From Trichobilharzia regenti (Eukaryota > Platyhelminthes > Trematoda > Strigeidida > Schistosomatidae), in the NCBI GenBank assembly GCA_944472135.2, contig OX235262.1, forward strand, positions 81,690,903 to 81,754,902: a DNA stretch of 64,000 bases. The letters run 5' to 3'. This document shows, piece by piece, positions 24,440 to 36,415 of the stretch. Each line of letters opens with the position of its first letter. Within the stretch, counting starts at the first letter, position 1. The notes under the pieces were generated by a model that saw only the letters and a program-made list of their open reading frames with translations, was not told the DNA's origin and did no database searches. A program made the position numbers and the translations under genes.

Positions 24440-25710
24440 CCTACAAGGAAGTTAGAAAGCTTTTAGTAAAACTCAGTTGATCTAACTTATTTTCTGACTT
24501 CTCTAAAATTATCAAATACACGTCAACCGGAAAACAGTACGGCATGCTTTAAGGATCGTTAAAACTAGCCATAAAAATAAGAGCTTCAGCTTTAGTGTTG
24601 AGCCTACTAGCTTAATTAAGTACCTCAGCGTTGTAAGGCAACCGAAAATACAACATCTCCAAACACTTCGCTAGCCGCAAACGTGTATAAAGTTACTATA
24701 AAAGCAAAAGTCTTAATATCTAATGTCCTTTGTTATATTCAGGAAAAATACTTCTATTATCAGGAAGATCGCAACCTATACTAACTATCCAACTATTGTG
24801 AGGATATCTAAATTTCACGAAAAATAGCAGCCAGATGATAAGCCATGAAGTTTTCCAATTCTGTCGATCTGTCGCTGCCTATCATATATGGGATAACGTC
24901 GCTGTGTGGATTAATACGGAACTGCCTCATACACTAGTACACTATTTTTTCATGTTAAATGGTAGGACTTGACCGGTAGGAACACCTAATCAATTTCGAA
25001 AAGCTTATGCGTAATAATTGTAAAGCCTATCACCAACTTACCGCGAAAGAATTACTACATTTTCACCCTCAAAAAACAAAGATAAACCAGGACGACATTG
25101 CGCATAACAAAATTTGATTGGCATATCTGAGACAAGATGCAGGAGTTGACATCAGCTGAGGTAATATGTGACTCCATTTCAAGAACTGGCAAACCAGCCT
25201 ACAAAATCTCAGACTGTTAATATGAGCCAGGTATTGAGACTTCATGTTCCAAGATGGATTCGTCATGATGCCGGTAAAGGATAACAGATTATTTGCCATC
25301 GCACGGTAGTGTTCAATCTCTGTTAGATTCGAAATTTCGAATATATTCACTGCTCTTTCTAAAATTACTCCCTTTCTCAAATGGGTTCATGTGTTGCAAT
25401 ATCATTGTATTCCTCTTTCCGGCGTTTTAAATTATTGCAACCATAGCAAATGTATAGGTGTAAGTTTTACCCACGGCATTCAAGCAATCATAGTCAGTCT
25501 TCAGCATACAATTGCATGTAGCAGAGGAGACAAATGACAACCTATCGAAAGATGATCCAATACAAGAAATCATACACTAGATGTATCTTGTGGGTCACAA
25601 TTTGTGAAAAAGAGTTATTTCTGATAGAAGATAATATGTCAAATCGAGTTTCGTTTCAGTATACAGAAAGTTGCTTAAAAAAGTCAACATATTGGAAAAC
25701 GAGCATCTCC
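24440..25710. other. upstream region of GALNT, no gene recognised
   Basis: Minus-strand TTCTAACTTCCTTGTAG immediately before the GALNT start resembles a 3' splice site, so a 5' UTR exon or trans-splice site may lie here. No promoter motif can be assigned with confidence. The 103-residue minus frame at 25069-25380 is unrecognised and has no support. Confidence 0.35.
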
Positions 25711-26582
25711 AGAACGATACTAATTCGATATATGAGGGAGGAAGAATAGTGACAGAGAAACTTTGGTTTTTTTGCATATTGTAGATCACAAAGAGTGAAT
25801 ACATATACACCATTGAGGACGATTTTGAGTCACTTCATCACTTTGAGATCGGAACCTACCATCCCGACGACCCCAACCAGGAATCTGCACCTCCCTGTGT
25901 GACTCAAACTGTCGTGGATTTCATGGACTTATTGCAAGTTTTGGTTTGTCCACCACCACCAGCTGTTGTCGAACTTGATCCTATATCAGCTAACATTAGA
26001 CATAGAGCAAGGCGATGACCAGGCATGCATGACACATGTCCTAATTATCTCAATTCATGTAGCTATACAACCTCATCGAGAGCCTTTACCTCCTTACCTA
26101 TCACTCGACGCATGACTTCAATATTACTCACTCCATATTACTATTTAACATGGGAGGTAGAACGTAGGCACTTATGACCAACGACAGTTAGCCTTTCCAT
26201 GTCCCACTTATATTGAGTACTGCAAAAGAAGGTTTGTTACTTGACTTATAAACCAGACATTCAGGTACACATGATGCGATAGCATGTAATAATAACCCGT
26301 CAATAAAGAAGGAATGAACAAAGTTTGAATCATTAACCTGACATGATAAAGTTGAATGTTGAAATCACAGAAGTACGAAAATTCTCGGAAAATACTCAAA
26401 ACTGTTTTTAAGTGTCTCTATACTACGTTCAGCATGATCTCTTCATGTAATTTAGCGTATGTGAATTTGCTCATGTGAAGCCGTTCAAATTAATGTTAAG
26501 ATTAGTTTTTAAATGAGTTTTCTAGAGCATTTCTATTGTTAATTTTTTGAGTTTTAGATTGCAATTGTTAGTGAATGGATTT
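25711..26582. repeat. about 870-bp repeat unit, duplicated at 62765-63637
   Basis: Near-identical and in the same orientation as 62765-63637, with only scattered single-base differences seen by eye. The first half, on the minus strand, is a decayed 3' fragment of the RTE-like LINE also seen at 13040-13740 (shared blocks around GACGACCCCAACCAG and GTAGAACG..GGCAC). The second half has no identified origin. Ends are sharp: AGAACGATACTAATTCG at the left and GTTAGTGAATGGATT at the right. Confidence 0.9.
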
Positions 26583-26974
26583 TAAGCATTCACTATAAAA
26601 TGAAATCCATGCATCTGTGTTTCAGTACAGATAATAAATAATCCGAATACTATTATAGACTTTCACAGAATCAAGCACATTTCACCCACCTAAAATTAAT
26701 TGCAAACCTAAAGCGAGCGTTCTCAAGTGACTGAGGACAAAGTGCGCGGAATCCCTGTCAAGGTGACTTGTTTGAGTATGTTGAACAAAGTTTGAAGCTA
26801 GCGAATACAATGTCAGCTATATTTACCTACGATTTTTCATAGGGACACATGCACTCTGTTAATCTGAATCTCGTTTCGCTACCGTATATATTTGTGTGAA
26901 CATATTAAACGCTTTATGTACATAATCGTACACTGAAGAGAAACTGTCAACTAATGTGATATCTTTGTGTTCAG

Positions 26975-27853
26975 ATTCAGACCAGATTCAGATTTATTGG
27001 TTGAGGATAGAAGGCTTGGAGCCTATTTTAATCCTTCTCTAGTAGATTTATGTGGTTGTCCAAACCCTTCTTGAACGAATCAGTTGAGGTTGCAGACACC
27101 AATTCTTCTGGGAGTCGGTTCCAAGAGTTTATGACTCGATGTGAGAACCAGTACTCAACAGCAATATGATTTCTCCTTGGCTTTTGAACTTTCCTGCTAT
27201 GTCCTCTAAGGTGTTCTAACCTGATAGGGAGGAAAAGAGAGAATAAGTCAGGTCCGCAGTCGTTATTTAAAATTTTTAACATTGTGATTAAATCTCCTCT
27301 CTGCTTATGGTATGACAGGGAGAAGAGGTCTAAACTGTCTAGTCTTTCCTCGTATAATAAGTTAGTCATACCGTGAACCATACATGTTACCTTCCTTTGA
27401 ACCCTTTCTAGAATGTGTGAGTCCCCTTTTAGACAAGGACTGGCAGCCTGGATGCGGTTTTCCAGTCTTGACCTCACCAGAGATGTATATAAGGAGGCGA
27501 ACATATCTCTGGTGATTCTAATAAAGGCTCCACGAATTGCCCACAAGGACCTGAAACTACGTGCAGCCACCGCGTGACAGTGTGCTGTAGTTTTTAAGTC
27601 GTGGCTAACCATGACACCTAAGTCCAAGTGAGTCTGAACTGATGGAAATGTTATTCCCTCTAATTCGTAGGAGCCTGTGCTTGATTGTCCAGTGCGCATG
27701 GTTGCATATTTCGCCACATTGATCGGGAGCATCCATTCAACGGACCACTCTGAGAATTTGTTAAGGTCCTCTTGCAACGTGAACGTATCACTGTTGCCCC
27801 TCAGCTCTCTCCAAATTTTTAAGTCATCTGCGTATAGGACCAATAAAAAGCGC
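26975..27853 (-). mobile_element. CR1-type LINE, 5'-truncated, RT C-terminal half
   Basis: The ORF at 27843-27028 begins at the RT catalytic motif (FLLVLYADDLKIWRELRG, YADD) and continues for 271 residues through the thumb and C-terminal block (HLDLGVMVSHDLK, ILERVQRKVTCMVHGMTNL, VINSWNRLPEELVSA), ending DNHINLLEKD. This is the CR1 (SR1-like) pattern. No stop breaks the remaining coding sequence, so the insertion is young. The 3' end has short TTCAGA-rich repeats near 26975-26995, as CR1 elements end in short direct repeats. Confidence 0.9.
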
Positions 27854-27925
27854 TCCTGCGCCGGAAGTCAAACCCGGGCCGCCTGGGTGAGAGCCAGGAA
27901 TCCTAACCGCTCCTTAGTTGTGAAG
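27853..27925 (-). pseudogene. tRNA-Glu-like sequence fused to the truncated CR1
   Basis: The minus strand reads GCGGTTAGGATTCCTGGCTC, TCACCCAGGCGGCCC and GGGTTTGACTTCC. This gives a perfect anticodon stem CCTGG/CCAGG enclosing CTCTCAC (anticodon CTC, Glu) at 27898-27882, a tRNA-Glu-type D-loop and a B box. The acceptor and D stems do not pair and the T stem has a mismatch, so it is not a functional tRNA. It is either a tRNA pseudogene or a SINE head, joined directly to the CR1 5' truncation point. Confidence 0.65.
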
Positions 27926-28059
27926 TAAAGGTTCCCGGCCTTTGATAAACTCCTGAGTAGTTCGTCTCTCCGTTCGACGGTCTTAGCTATGGTTGATTAC
28001 GAAAGGAGTAGTGCTGGGATTAATTACATATGTTTGCAGTACGATAAGATAATAGCTTT

Positions 28060-31000
28060 ATTCCAAAACAGTACTTGTGATACAGAATGGAATTCTCAGC
28101 ATTTACTACAATATTGCATCCAGTTAGTACATTAACAATAAATAAAGTTCTACGTAGGTTAAAGTTATCTCAGTCAGTTTTGACAACAACATATTAGCAT
28201 GTCGGTAGCAAAGACACAATTAAACAGTGTTTGAAGGTGTTAGAAAAGTAGATACTACTAGCATATTTACTGGCGTAAGCGATAGAAAAATGGTCGAGAT
28301 ATATAGAGTGTGAAAGAACGAAGAAGAATGTTTTAAGTAGAGTTTGCAAGGAAGAGAGAGACAAAACAGCACATAACAAAAATAAATACAGAAAAAAAGG
28401 AAGGGAGAAAATGTTGCACCTGTAAATGATGTGAGTTGGAAAGACGAGATCCATTTGTTCTACTGACAATTTAATAAGTTAAAGGTTTCACGCCTAATGC
28501 TTCCTTTATCGCACAGAACACGATCCAAGTAGGGTATGGTTGAGTTTTTGTACTTACTAGTGCGAGCATACAGTTTTCTATATAAGCTTCTGGTTTTCCC
28601 TGAAGAGGTACAAGGGGAGAGTTGTGAATGTAGAGGGTGTTGTGAGTCAGATAAAATGGATTTCGCCCATTTTTCACGTGATTCCATGTGCCAATCGACC
28701 AGAATATTAACAAGCTGGCTGTGGCAAACTGCTTACCCTGCTGACAGCCTTTAACATCCTGCGTAATAAGGTATAGTTTTTCTTGAGTACCCAGCCCTGG
28801 AAAAACTAAGGGGGAACAACAGAGAATAATAGGCAGAATACGGGAGTTAACAAATTGCAGGAGTAAGAGTTGGGTTACACCAGAATGTCCTAACTTCCTG
28901 ATGTAGAAGGTAAGATGGAATATTTTCTTAGAAATCATCAAGATATGAGACGACCAGGAGAGATCAGCAGATAGAATGACGCCTAGGTATTTAATTTCCG
29001 ACTTGGTTTCGATTTCAGTGCCATCTATGTTGCACACCTCGTGAGTGCTAACCAGTTTGTTTAGGTCAGATTTGTGCCTAAAGGTGAAATTAACTGTTTG
29101 GCATTTGGAGGGGTTTAAGGTGAGACCGTTTTCCTTGGACCACTAGCTGATTTCTGATTAGAAGCCATTTAGTTTAGAGCAGTCACTTTGACATTTGACA
29201 GGTAAAGATGCAGTTAGGTCATCAGCATATTTGACAAAGTTAATGTCATTTGAAGATGGTAGGTCATGTAGGAAGAATGAAAAGAGAAGTGGGGAGAGTA
29301 CAGCCCCTTGGGGGACACCAGCTTCAGTGAGCATAGCAGAGGAGGATTCGCCTTTGTATACGGTGTACTGCATTCTGTTAGAGAAGTAGGAATGCAACCA
29401 GTTAGTGACCCAGGACTCGGTTTGTGTCCTGGAGAGCTTATTTAGCAAGAGACATCTAGGTACAGAGTCGAAAGCAGAAGTGAAGTCAAGAAACGTGCAG
29501 CGGACGTATTTGGCATCTTTATCTAATGATGAGACAATGCTGTTGTGTAAGACGGCTGCAGCGTCTAAAGTACTCCTACCCTGTCTGAAGGCAAATTGTT
29601 TGGGGTCTTCGAAGCTTTTAAGAGAGGGTTCGAGTTTAAGAAGTAGTAGTTTTTTAAACGAGGAAGTGATGGCAATGGGTCTGAACTTTATTATTATTTA
29701 TTAATGTTCCCTTGGGTTCCTAGTGGAACATAGGGCTTCAACTGCACGTCTCCATTTGCTTCTGTCTTCTGCTGTACTATTCGCCTGCATCCATGTTAGT
29801 CCATATTCTTTCAACTCCTCTTCACGCGATCTCCTCCATGTCATCCTTGGCCGTCCCACTCACCGGTTCCCTTTCTGGTTCCACTCGAGGGCGTGACGCG
29901 CGATGTCACCCAGCGGTATCCTCAGAGAGTGTCCGATCCATCTCCACTTTCTCCTGCATATTTATTGGGCGATTGGTTCTTGCTTTGTTTGTTCCCATAG
30001 TTTCTTGTTGGTGATTCTTTCCGCCCGGCCATCTGATCTTCAGTAAAGAGCCACGAAGACAGTTGTTGATAAAGGTCTGCAACAGGCTGTTGGAAATATT
30101 CTTGCGACCGCCCGCCAAGTTTCTGATCCGTATAGAAGAACTGACTGACTTTACGTTTGTATTGAAAATCCGAATTTTGTTGGTGATGCTGAGTGACGAA
30201 GATTTCCAGATTGATTTCAGGTTGATGAATGTGTTTCTCGCCTTCCCGATTCTCGATTTGACATCCTCGTCCGCTCCTCCTGTAGTTGAGACAATGCTCC
30301 CTAGATAAGTGAATGAAGTAACCTCTTTCAAATCCCTCCCGTTGATGGTGATTGGCGCCGGATGTTGCTGCTGTTGTTGCTGTGTTGGTGGTGGATGGTT
30401 GTTTTCATAACCTCCGTCTTGTCTATGTTTACCTGGAGTCCTGTCTTCGTCGGCTGCTTCTTCGACCAGTTTGTCGGTTTTCGCTTGTAAGTCTTCGATT
30501 GTGTGTGACATCAAACATGAATCATCCGCGAAATCCAGGTCTTCTAGGTTCTTCACGTCGGTCCAGGATATTCCTGTCTTCTCGTTTCCCACAGTCTGAC
30601 GCATAATCCAGTCCACCACAATTAGGAATATCATTGGTGATAATAAGCACCCTTGTCTGACTCCTGTGTTTACTCCAAACGCCTCGCTGAGTCTTCCGTT
30701 GTGGATCACTTGACATGTGCCGTTGTCGTACAGCTGTTGAATAAGGTTGATGAATATTTGGGGTACGCCATAGTACTCGAGTAATTTCCAAATTACTTCA
30801 CGGTCAACGCTGTCGAAGGCCTTCTCAAAGTCTATAAAGTTGAGGTAGAGGTTTGATTGCCATTCCATGCTTTGTTCGATGATGATGCGTAGAGTTGCAA
30901 TTTGGTCAGTACATGATTTGCCTTTCCTGAATCCAGCTTGTTCTGGTCGGAGTTCTGTCTCCAGTGCGTCCTTTAATCTCTCCAGGATGATGCGACTCAG

Positions 31001-34000
31001 GATTTTACTTGGCGTCGATAGGAGCATGATTCCTCGCCAGTTCTTGCAGAGTGAGGCGTAAGTCGCCCTTCTTTGGTAGTTTCACGAGGTAACCTTTCCT
31101 CCAGTCAGTAGGCACCTTTCCCTCCTTCCAGACCTTTTGCAATAATGGAGTCAGCATGTCTGCTGTCGTCTCTGGGTCTGCTTTCAGTGCTTCAGGGGGT
31201 ATTCCATCTGGTCCGGCTGTTTTTCCAGCTTTCAGAAGTTTGATTGCGTTCAAGACTTCAGCTCTCGTTGGAGGATTGGTGTCAACTTGCAGTTGTGTGC
31301 GTGCTGTTGTTGGTATTTCTGGACGGGTTGCAGGTGATGGTCGGTTCAAGAGTCCTTTGAAGTGATCCGCCCATTGTTTAATCTGTTTTTCTTCCTTGGT
31401 AATTGGGTTCCCTTGGCTGTCTTTTATAGGTTTCGCTTGTGTTGGTCTCTTCCCGGATAGAGATTTGGTTATCTGATATAGTGTCCTCAGGTCCCTTTTG
31501 CCTGCTGCCTTTTCAGCTTCAGTAGCTAGATTGTCGTAGAATCGTCTTTTGTCCTTCCTAGCACTTTTCTTCACTTCTTTGTCCAATGCTTTGTAAGTTG
31601 AGCTCATCGTCTCCTTCTCCTGTCCGTCCTTGCATTGAATCATTTTCTCTTTCACCATTCTCCTCTCTTCTATTAATTTCCAAGTGTCCGTTGAGAGCCA
31701 TTCCTTGTCTTGTCTCTTCTTTCTTCCTAGAACCGTTGAACACGTTTCGTTGAGAATCGCCTTCAGAGACTTCCAATGTTCTTCCACGCATGATTCTTCA
31801 GTGATGTCGCGTAGTGTTTCCTGCTTTGCTCTGACAGTTGCAGTGAAAGTGTCCTCTGTGTGTTGAACTTGCATTGTGGCCTATCCCCAGCTATCCTCGA
31901 GGCTTTTAGTTTCACCTTGAAAGTCCCTTCTACTAGATAGTGGTCTGAACCCACATCTGCTCCTCTCCTTGACCTTGTGTCCAGTAGGCTCCGTCTCCAC
32001 TTTCTTGAAATTGAGATGAAGTCTATTTGGTTCTTGGTGTTTCCATCTGGTGAAATCCATGTCGTCTTGTGTATATCCTTGTGTTTGAACACACTACCGC
32101 CAATCACCAAATCATTGAAGGCGCAGAAGTCTGAGAAGAGTTCACCATTGTCGTTCATTTCACCGAGGGCCTCACGACCCATGGTGAGTTCTCTTCCTGT
32201 GTTGTCTCGTCCCAGCTTCGCATTCATGTCGCCCATCAGGATTTTGATATCGCCATTTGGGACGTTGTCCATTATTGCTTGTAGTTGTCTGTAGAACGCC
32301 TCCTTCTTCTCTTGTTCTGAGACGTTTGTAGGCGCATAGCATTGAATGACTGTAACTTTCCTTCCTTTTGAGTTGAACCTGGCTGTCATTATCCTGGAGG
32401 AGATTGGTTCCCACTGCATGAGAGCTTTGGTTGCTGTTGGTGACATCATGATGGCCACTCCCTCGGTGTGCTCATGGTTGTCCTCTAGGTGGCCGGAATA
32501 GATTACTGTCTCTCCAGTAGGTAGTTGGCACCTTCCAGTTCCGTTCCATCTGCTTTCGCAGATTCCCAACACTTCTATTCTGTACCTTCTCATTTCAGCG
32601 GCTATCTGGGCAGCCTTTCCAGTTTCGTACATTGTGCGAACATTCCAGGTACCCATCCTTACTTTTGCTTTCATCGAAAGAAGGCACATCGGCTGACTGG
32701 CTTCCCGAAGGCTTTCACCAGCCTGCGTCATTTCACTTCCCCGATTCCAGCGAAAAGTAAGGCTATTGTTTGTGTTTTTAGAATTTTTAATATATTTATT
32801 CGTTGAAGTTTCTGTAGCGATTTGGTTGTTTTACAGTGGTGGAGTTGCTAGCACCACGCCCCAACCCTCCCTCTTTACCCGGGCTTGGGACCGGCGAGAA
32901 AACTAGTAAGCTAGTAGCCTAGCAAGCTATTGTCTGAAATTTACGTTCTTGCTATTGCCAGGTTTAGGGACAGGGACTATTTTAATGTCTTTCCATGGAA
33001 CAGGTACAACGTTTTCGGAGAAAGAAGCATTTAGGATATTAGTTAGAGGAGAGCATAAAGCATCTGCGCATTGTTTTAGAATATATGCAGTTATGCCATC
33101 ATGGTCAAGACCATATGAGGGCTTAAGAGTCTTACGACATTTCAAAACATCGAGAGTACTAAAGTCCTGGAAGTTATCAGCTACAAGATTAGTAACGTTA
33201 GAAGTGGTTATAGTGGAAGGAGAGCGTATAAAAACAGATTAAGAGCATTAACATCACAAGAGGGAAAAACATTACATCGCTTACTGTTGCCAGTAATTTC
33301 ATTGAAAAATTTCCACATGCTGTTAGGGATTTGCATGATAAAAGTGTTTGGTTATAGATAGCATTTAGATTTTTGATTTTATATTTGATTTGAGCATTTA
33401 TCTTTTTAAGTCCTAACTTGTCTTTGCATTTATATAACATTTCTTTTTGCCTGCGAAGTTGTTTGAGACGGGGAGACGAGAAGCGGTCGAGGCGTTTGAA
33501 CAGTGTTTGTTTGGGACAGCATATGTCGAGGCGGAACTTAAGATAATCCATTATATTGGTGATTGAGTCATCTAATGTACTTTCATAGAATAGATCCCAG
33601 TTGGTATCTTTTAACATGCATCTTAGATTGAGTAGGTTGTCAGATGTGTAGCATCTTTGTTGTGCTTTCGTAGACAGGTGTGAGAAGATTTTAATATGTG
33701 TTTTGCTGTATATTTTTGGCAAAACGCGGACAATGCAGTGATCTGAGTTAAGTATCGGTGAACGTCTACGTGTTTCATATACTCCTTTGTCATTAGTAAA
33801 AACGAGGTCGAGAGTTTTGTCAAGTCGAGTGGGAAATTTGGCTATGTTTGTGTGACCAAGAGCTTCAAGAAAGGAGCAATCTGAGGTGTTGAAGTCTCCA
33901 GTAATAACGGATAGAGAGTTGTCGAAGTTGGCAGCAGCAAACTTGGTGAATTCATCAGCAAAATTAGATAGATCAGATGGAGAGCAACTAGGAAAAATGT

Positions 34001-34600
34001 ACATGTTTGTAATATAGATTTGTTTATACTTGGGGAGATGTTTGGGGTGACATTTGACAGTAATACGGTCAATGAAGTCATTTGAGAAGGTGAAGCAGAC
34101 GTTATTATTGGAGTGAATAAAAGTTGCAACTCCACCACCATTTTTCTTATTACAACATTGATGGTCTTGACGAAATAAAATAAAGTCCTTTAGTGAGATA
34201 ACATTGTCATCATACAGTTCGTGCAACCACGTTTCTTGTAATGTGATTATGGCAGTATTACGATAAGTTTCAGTGGACATCAAGGATTGTAAGTACATTA
34301 TCTTGTTTGGCAGAGAGCGGCAGTTTGTGTCCATTATGACGGGGACCGTAGTTAAGTGTATTGGTGTACGTTTGAGAACTCTCTGCCAACCACTTCGATG
34401 TTTCCTCCCTGATCTCTTTGGAATATGAAAGTCATTTGGTCGTAAATGATTAATAAAGTTACGAGAGTAAATGATTCTATTAAAATTCATATTTAGATGA
34501 TAAATAAATTTTGGTAAACAGTAGACTGAATGCAAAATGTAGATATTAAAGTAGCTGACCCAAAAATTCGAACAGGCCGCCAAGGTCAAGGTCAAATTAC
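28060..34600 (-). mobile_element. CR1/Jockey-like LINE, split by an RTE insertion
   Basis: The EN domain (34595-33300) shows TNCRSLPNK, ITLQETWLHE, VITGDFNTSD and NSDHCIV. The RT starts at 33145 (GITAYILKQCADALCSPLTN, VPWKDIKIVPVPKPG), reaches NFR at 32939, and resumes at 29678 as PIAITSSFKK. It continues FAFRQGRSTLDAA, FLDFTSAFDSVPR, EAGVPQGAVLSPLLFSFFL and NFVKYADDLTASL, then a C-terminal block ending near 28471. Frameshifts at about 33240-33290 and a stop near 29158 inactivate it. The element's exact 3' end is not clear; the sequence from 28470 to about 28060 is taken as its 3' UTR. Confidence 0.85.
29686..32931 (-). mobile_element. full-length RTE-type LINE inserted in the CR1-like LINE
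   Basis: Length 3246 bp, flanked by GTCTGAA at 29679-29685 and 32932-32938. The coding part (32731 to about 29906) carries an AP endonuclease (GTWNVRTMYETGKAAQIAAE, GICESRWNGTG, ILMGDMNAKLGRDNTG, GSDHYLVEG) and an RT (TAGPDGIPPEALKADP, RPEQAGFRKGKSCTDQI, LNFIDFEKAFDSVDR, NTGVRQGCLLSPMIFLIVVD, LDFADDSCLMSH). Frameshifts near 31770-31870, 31005-31027, in the EEAADEDRTPG region and in the C-terminus break the ORF. The 3' end is TGTTCCACTAGGAACCCAAG plus an (ATA/TAA)n tail. It is an SR2/RTE-clade element by these motifs. Confidence 0.93.
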
Positions 34601-34609
34601 ATGGTGTGT

Positions 34610-36030
34610 TTAGACTTTCATACTACTGTAAATGGAATTGATCCTTTCACCAGTTAGTCCTCTGGTGTCTTCGACAAGAGGGAAGAGATAATATTAATGA
34701 TAATAGCAACAGGTATAATTATTGTTTATCATTCAGACTAAAAGATAGAGAAAGAAATAAGGAAAACGTGAAAACAGACATCTAATGAAATCATGTGTTT
34801 TCATCTATATATATACATATATGTCTGATATGAATAATAATGATAAATGTAAGTGCAGTAGGTAGGCCGTTTGGATGCAGTCCTTGTGTCACTGCATGCT
34901 TGTCCAGTCTTTATATAAGGCTGTCCACGAACGGCGCCGTAGCTACATCTGCAGATTGGAAGTTCCAGGGACGGCAAACCTGCAGCGAAAATAAATGAGA
35001 GCGCACCTGAGTCTTCACGCTCTGATGGGCTATACTTCTGGGATTTCCACGAGAGAGTCCATACCTAATCGACAGCGGTACACCGTTTTTTTAGTGCTTC
35101 TGGTCGTTTGTGATCCCATAGACAGTAATCAAGTCCGCCCAAGCCAATGGTATCTAAGTGTGAATATGCCTAATTTCTTTAGCCATTCACCATATGGTTA
35201 GTTTCGTATATAAATCACTCCTTTGTCTCCTGTCTCTTTCCCTTCTGAAGGATTCGCGTCTCTTCTTAGTAATGCGGGTGCAGTGATATTGTGCACTTCA
35301 AGGGGAGGTCTGACGTATGTTTTGTACAACTTTATAAATAACTCAGGAGTGCACCTAACTGTCTATGCATTTATGGCAACATAGATAGGAATAAATATAT
35401 TATTATTCACTGGTCAATTCCATAATTTAAGAGCATCACCAAGTTTATTACGTTAAGTGGTGTCTGGATATTCCTGGTTTACACGTCTTCAATTCAACTG
35501 ACTCAGACAAATTTATTAAACTGTAGTAAAGAGGGCATTAAATTGTATAAATCATTTTGACTTGCTTTCCTGGGTTGGCATCCCATTTTAGAACAACAAT
35601 TGTAGTAATTCGACGAAGCTATAAAATAGATAATATACCCCTCACTGAACTCACATTTGAACATTTAGTTTATTCATTGTGTAAAAGCGCAATTTTCAAG
35701 CCTGTAAATATATATTCTTGTAGTCCTTGAGACAATAATATCAACTGCTTTTTGATAAACTGTAACAGTGACCAGATTTAGTCCGGAGATAGCATAGCTG
35801 GAATCCTCGGAGGAATTATGTGTCAGAACAAAATAGAAGACATGTGCGTCACGCGTACTTTTGCTGCGTCTTGTAATGAAGTCAACTATAATTATTCTCT
35901 CATAAAGACTTTCTGTTCTGTGCAACTACATGAGAGGGGTATAGAATCTTAAGTCATCAAAACCAGCTCAGCATTATTACAGTGAATCGAGTGAAGTCGT
36001 TTTTGGTTCGGTGAGTAGGCGTTATTATTT
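34610..36030. other. intergenic sequence, nothing recognised
   Basis: A stretch richer in GC at about 34860-35160 may be repeat-derived, but no coding or tRNA-like signature was identified. No host exon was found. Confidence 0.4.
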
Positions 36031-36034
36031 CCTT

Positions 36035-36415
36035 TAATTGATAGAGGAATATAGGGCTTCAGCCTTGCGTCTCCATTGAGTTCGGTTCTCTGCTCAAGTT
36101 TTCACCTGACCCAAAGTGTGACCACACGCTTTCATCTCCTCTTCACCTCCAAATCACCCTTGGACGACCAACTCGCCACTTCCCTTTCGAGTTCCACTCG
36201 AGCAACGGCCCGTCTATTGATGTCACTTGATGGTTTCCTCAGAGTTTGGCCAATCTATCTCCATTTCTTCTTGCCTATTTGTCATCGGTTCCTGGTAAGT
36301 TTGCTCCCAGTGATCCTTATTGCTGTTCTTTTCTGGTCACCTGGTCTTTATGACGCGCCAAGTCTATGATCAGTATAGTAGCACTGACTGACTTCATATT
36401 GGAGTTGAAAATTCC
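36035..36415 (-). mobile_element. RTE-type LINE, 5'-truncated 3' fragment
   Basis: The minus strand matches the terminal 380 bp or so of the RTE at 29686-32931: GGAGACGCAAGGCTGAAGCC, then CTATATTCCTCTATC and an AT-rich tail. In the same order it also carries the antisense blocks CTCATCTCC..CCAAATCACCC and TTCGAGTTCCACTCGAG. It is older than the complete element. Confidence 0.8.

Noticed and set aside
29906..30308. Plus-strand frames across 29793-32806
   Set aside because: They are antisense shadows of the RTE endonuclease/RT ORF, whose motifs are on the minus strand.
32810..32931. HDV-like ribozyme at the RTE 5' end
   Set aside because: A GGTCCC-containing GC-rich leader is suggestive, but I could not draw the nested double pseudoknot.
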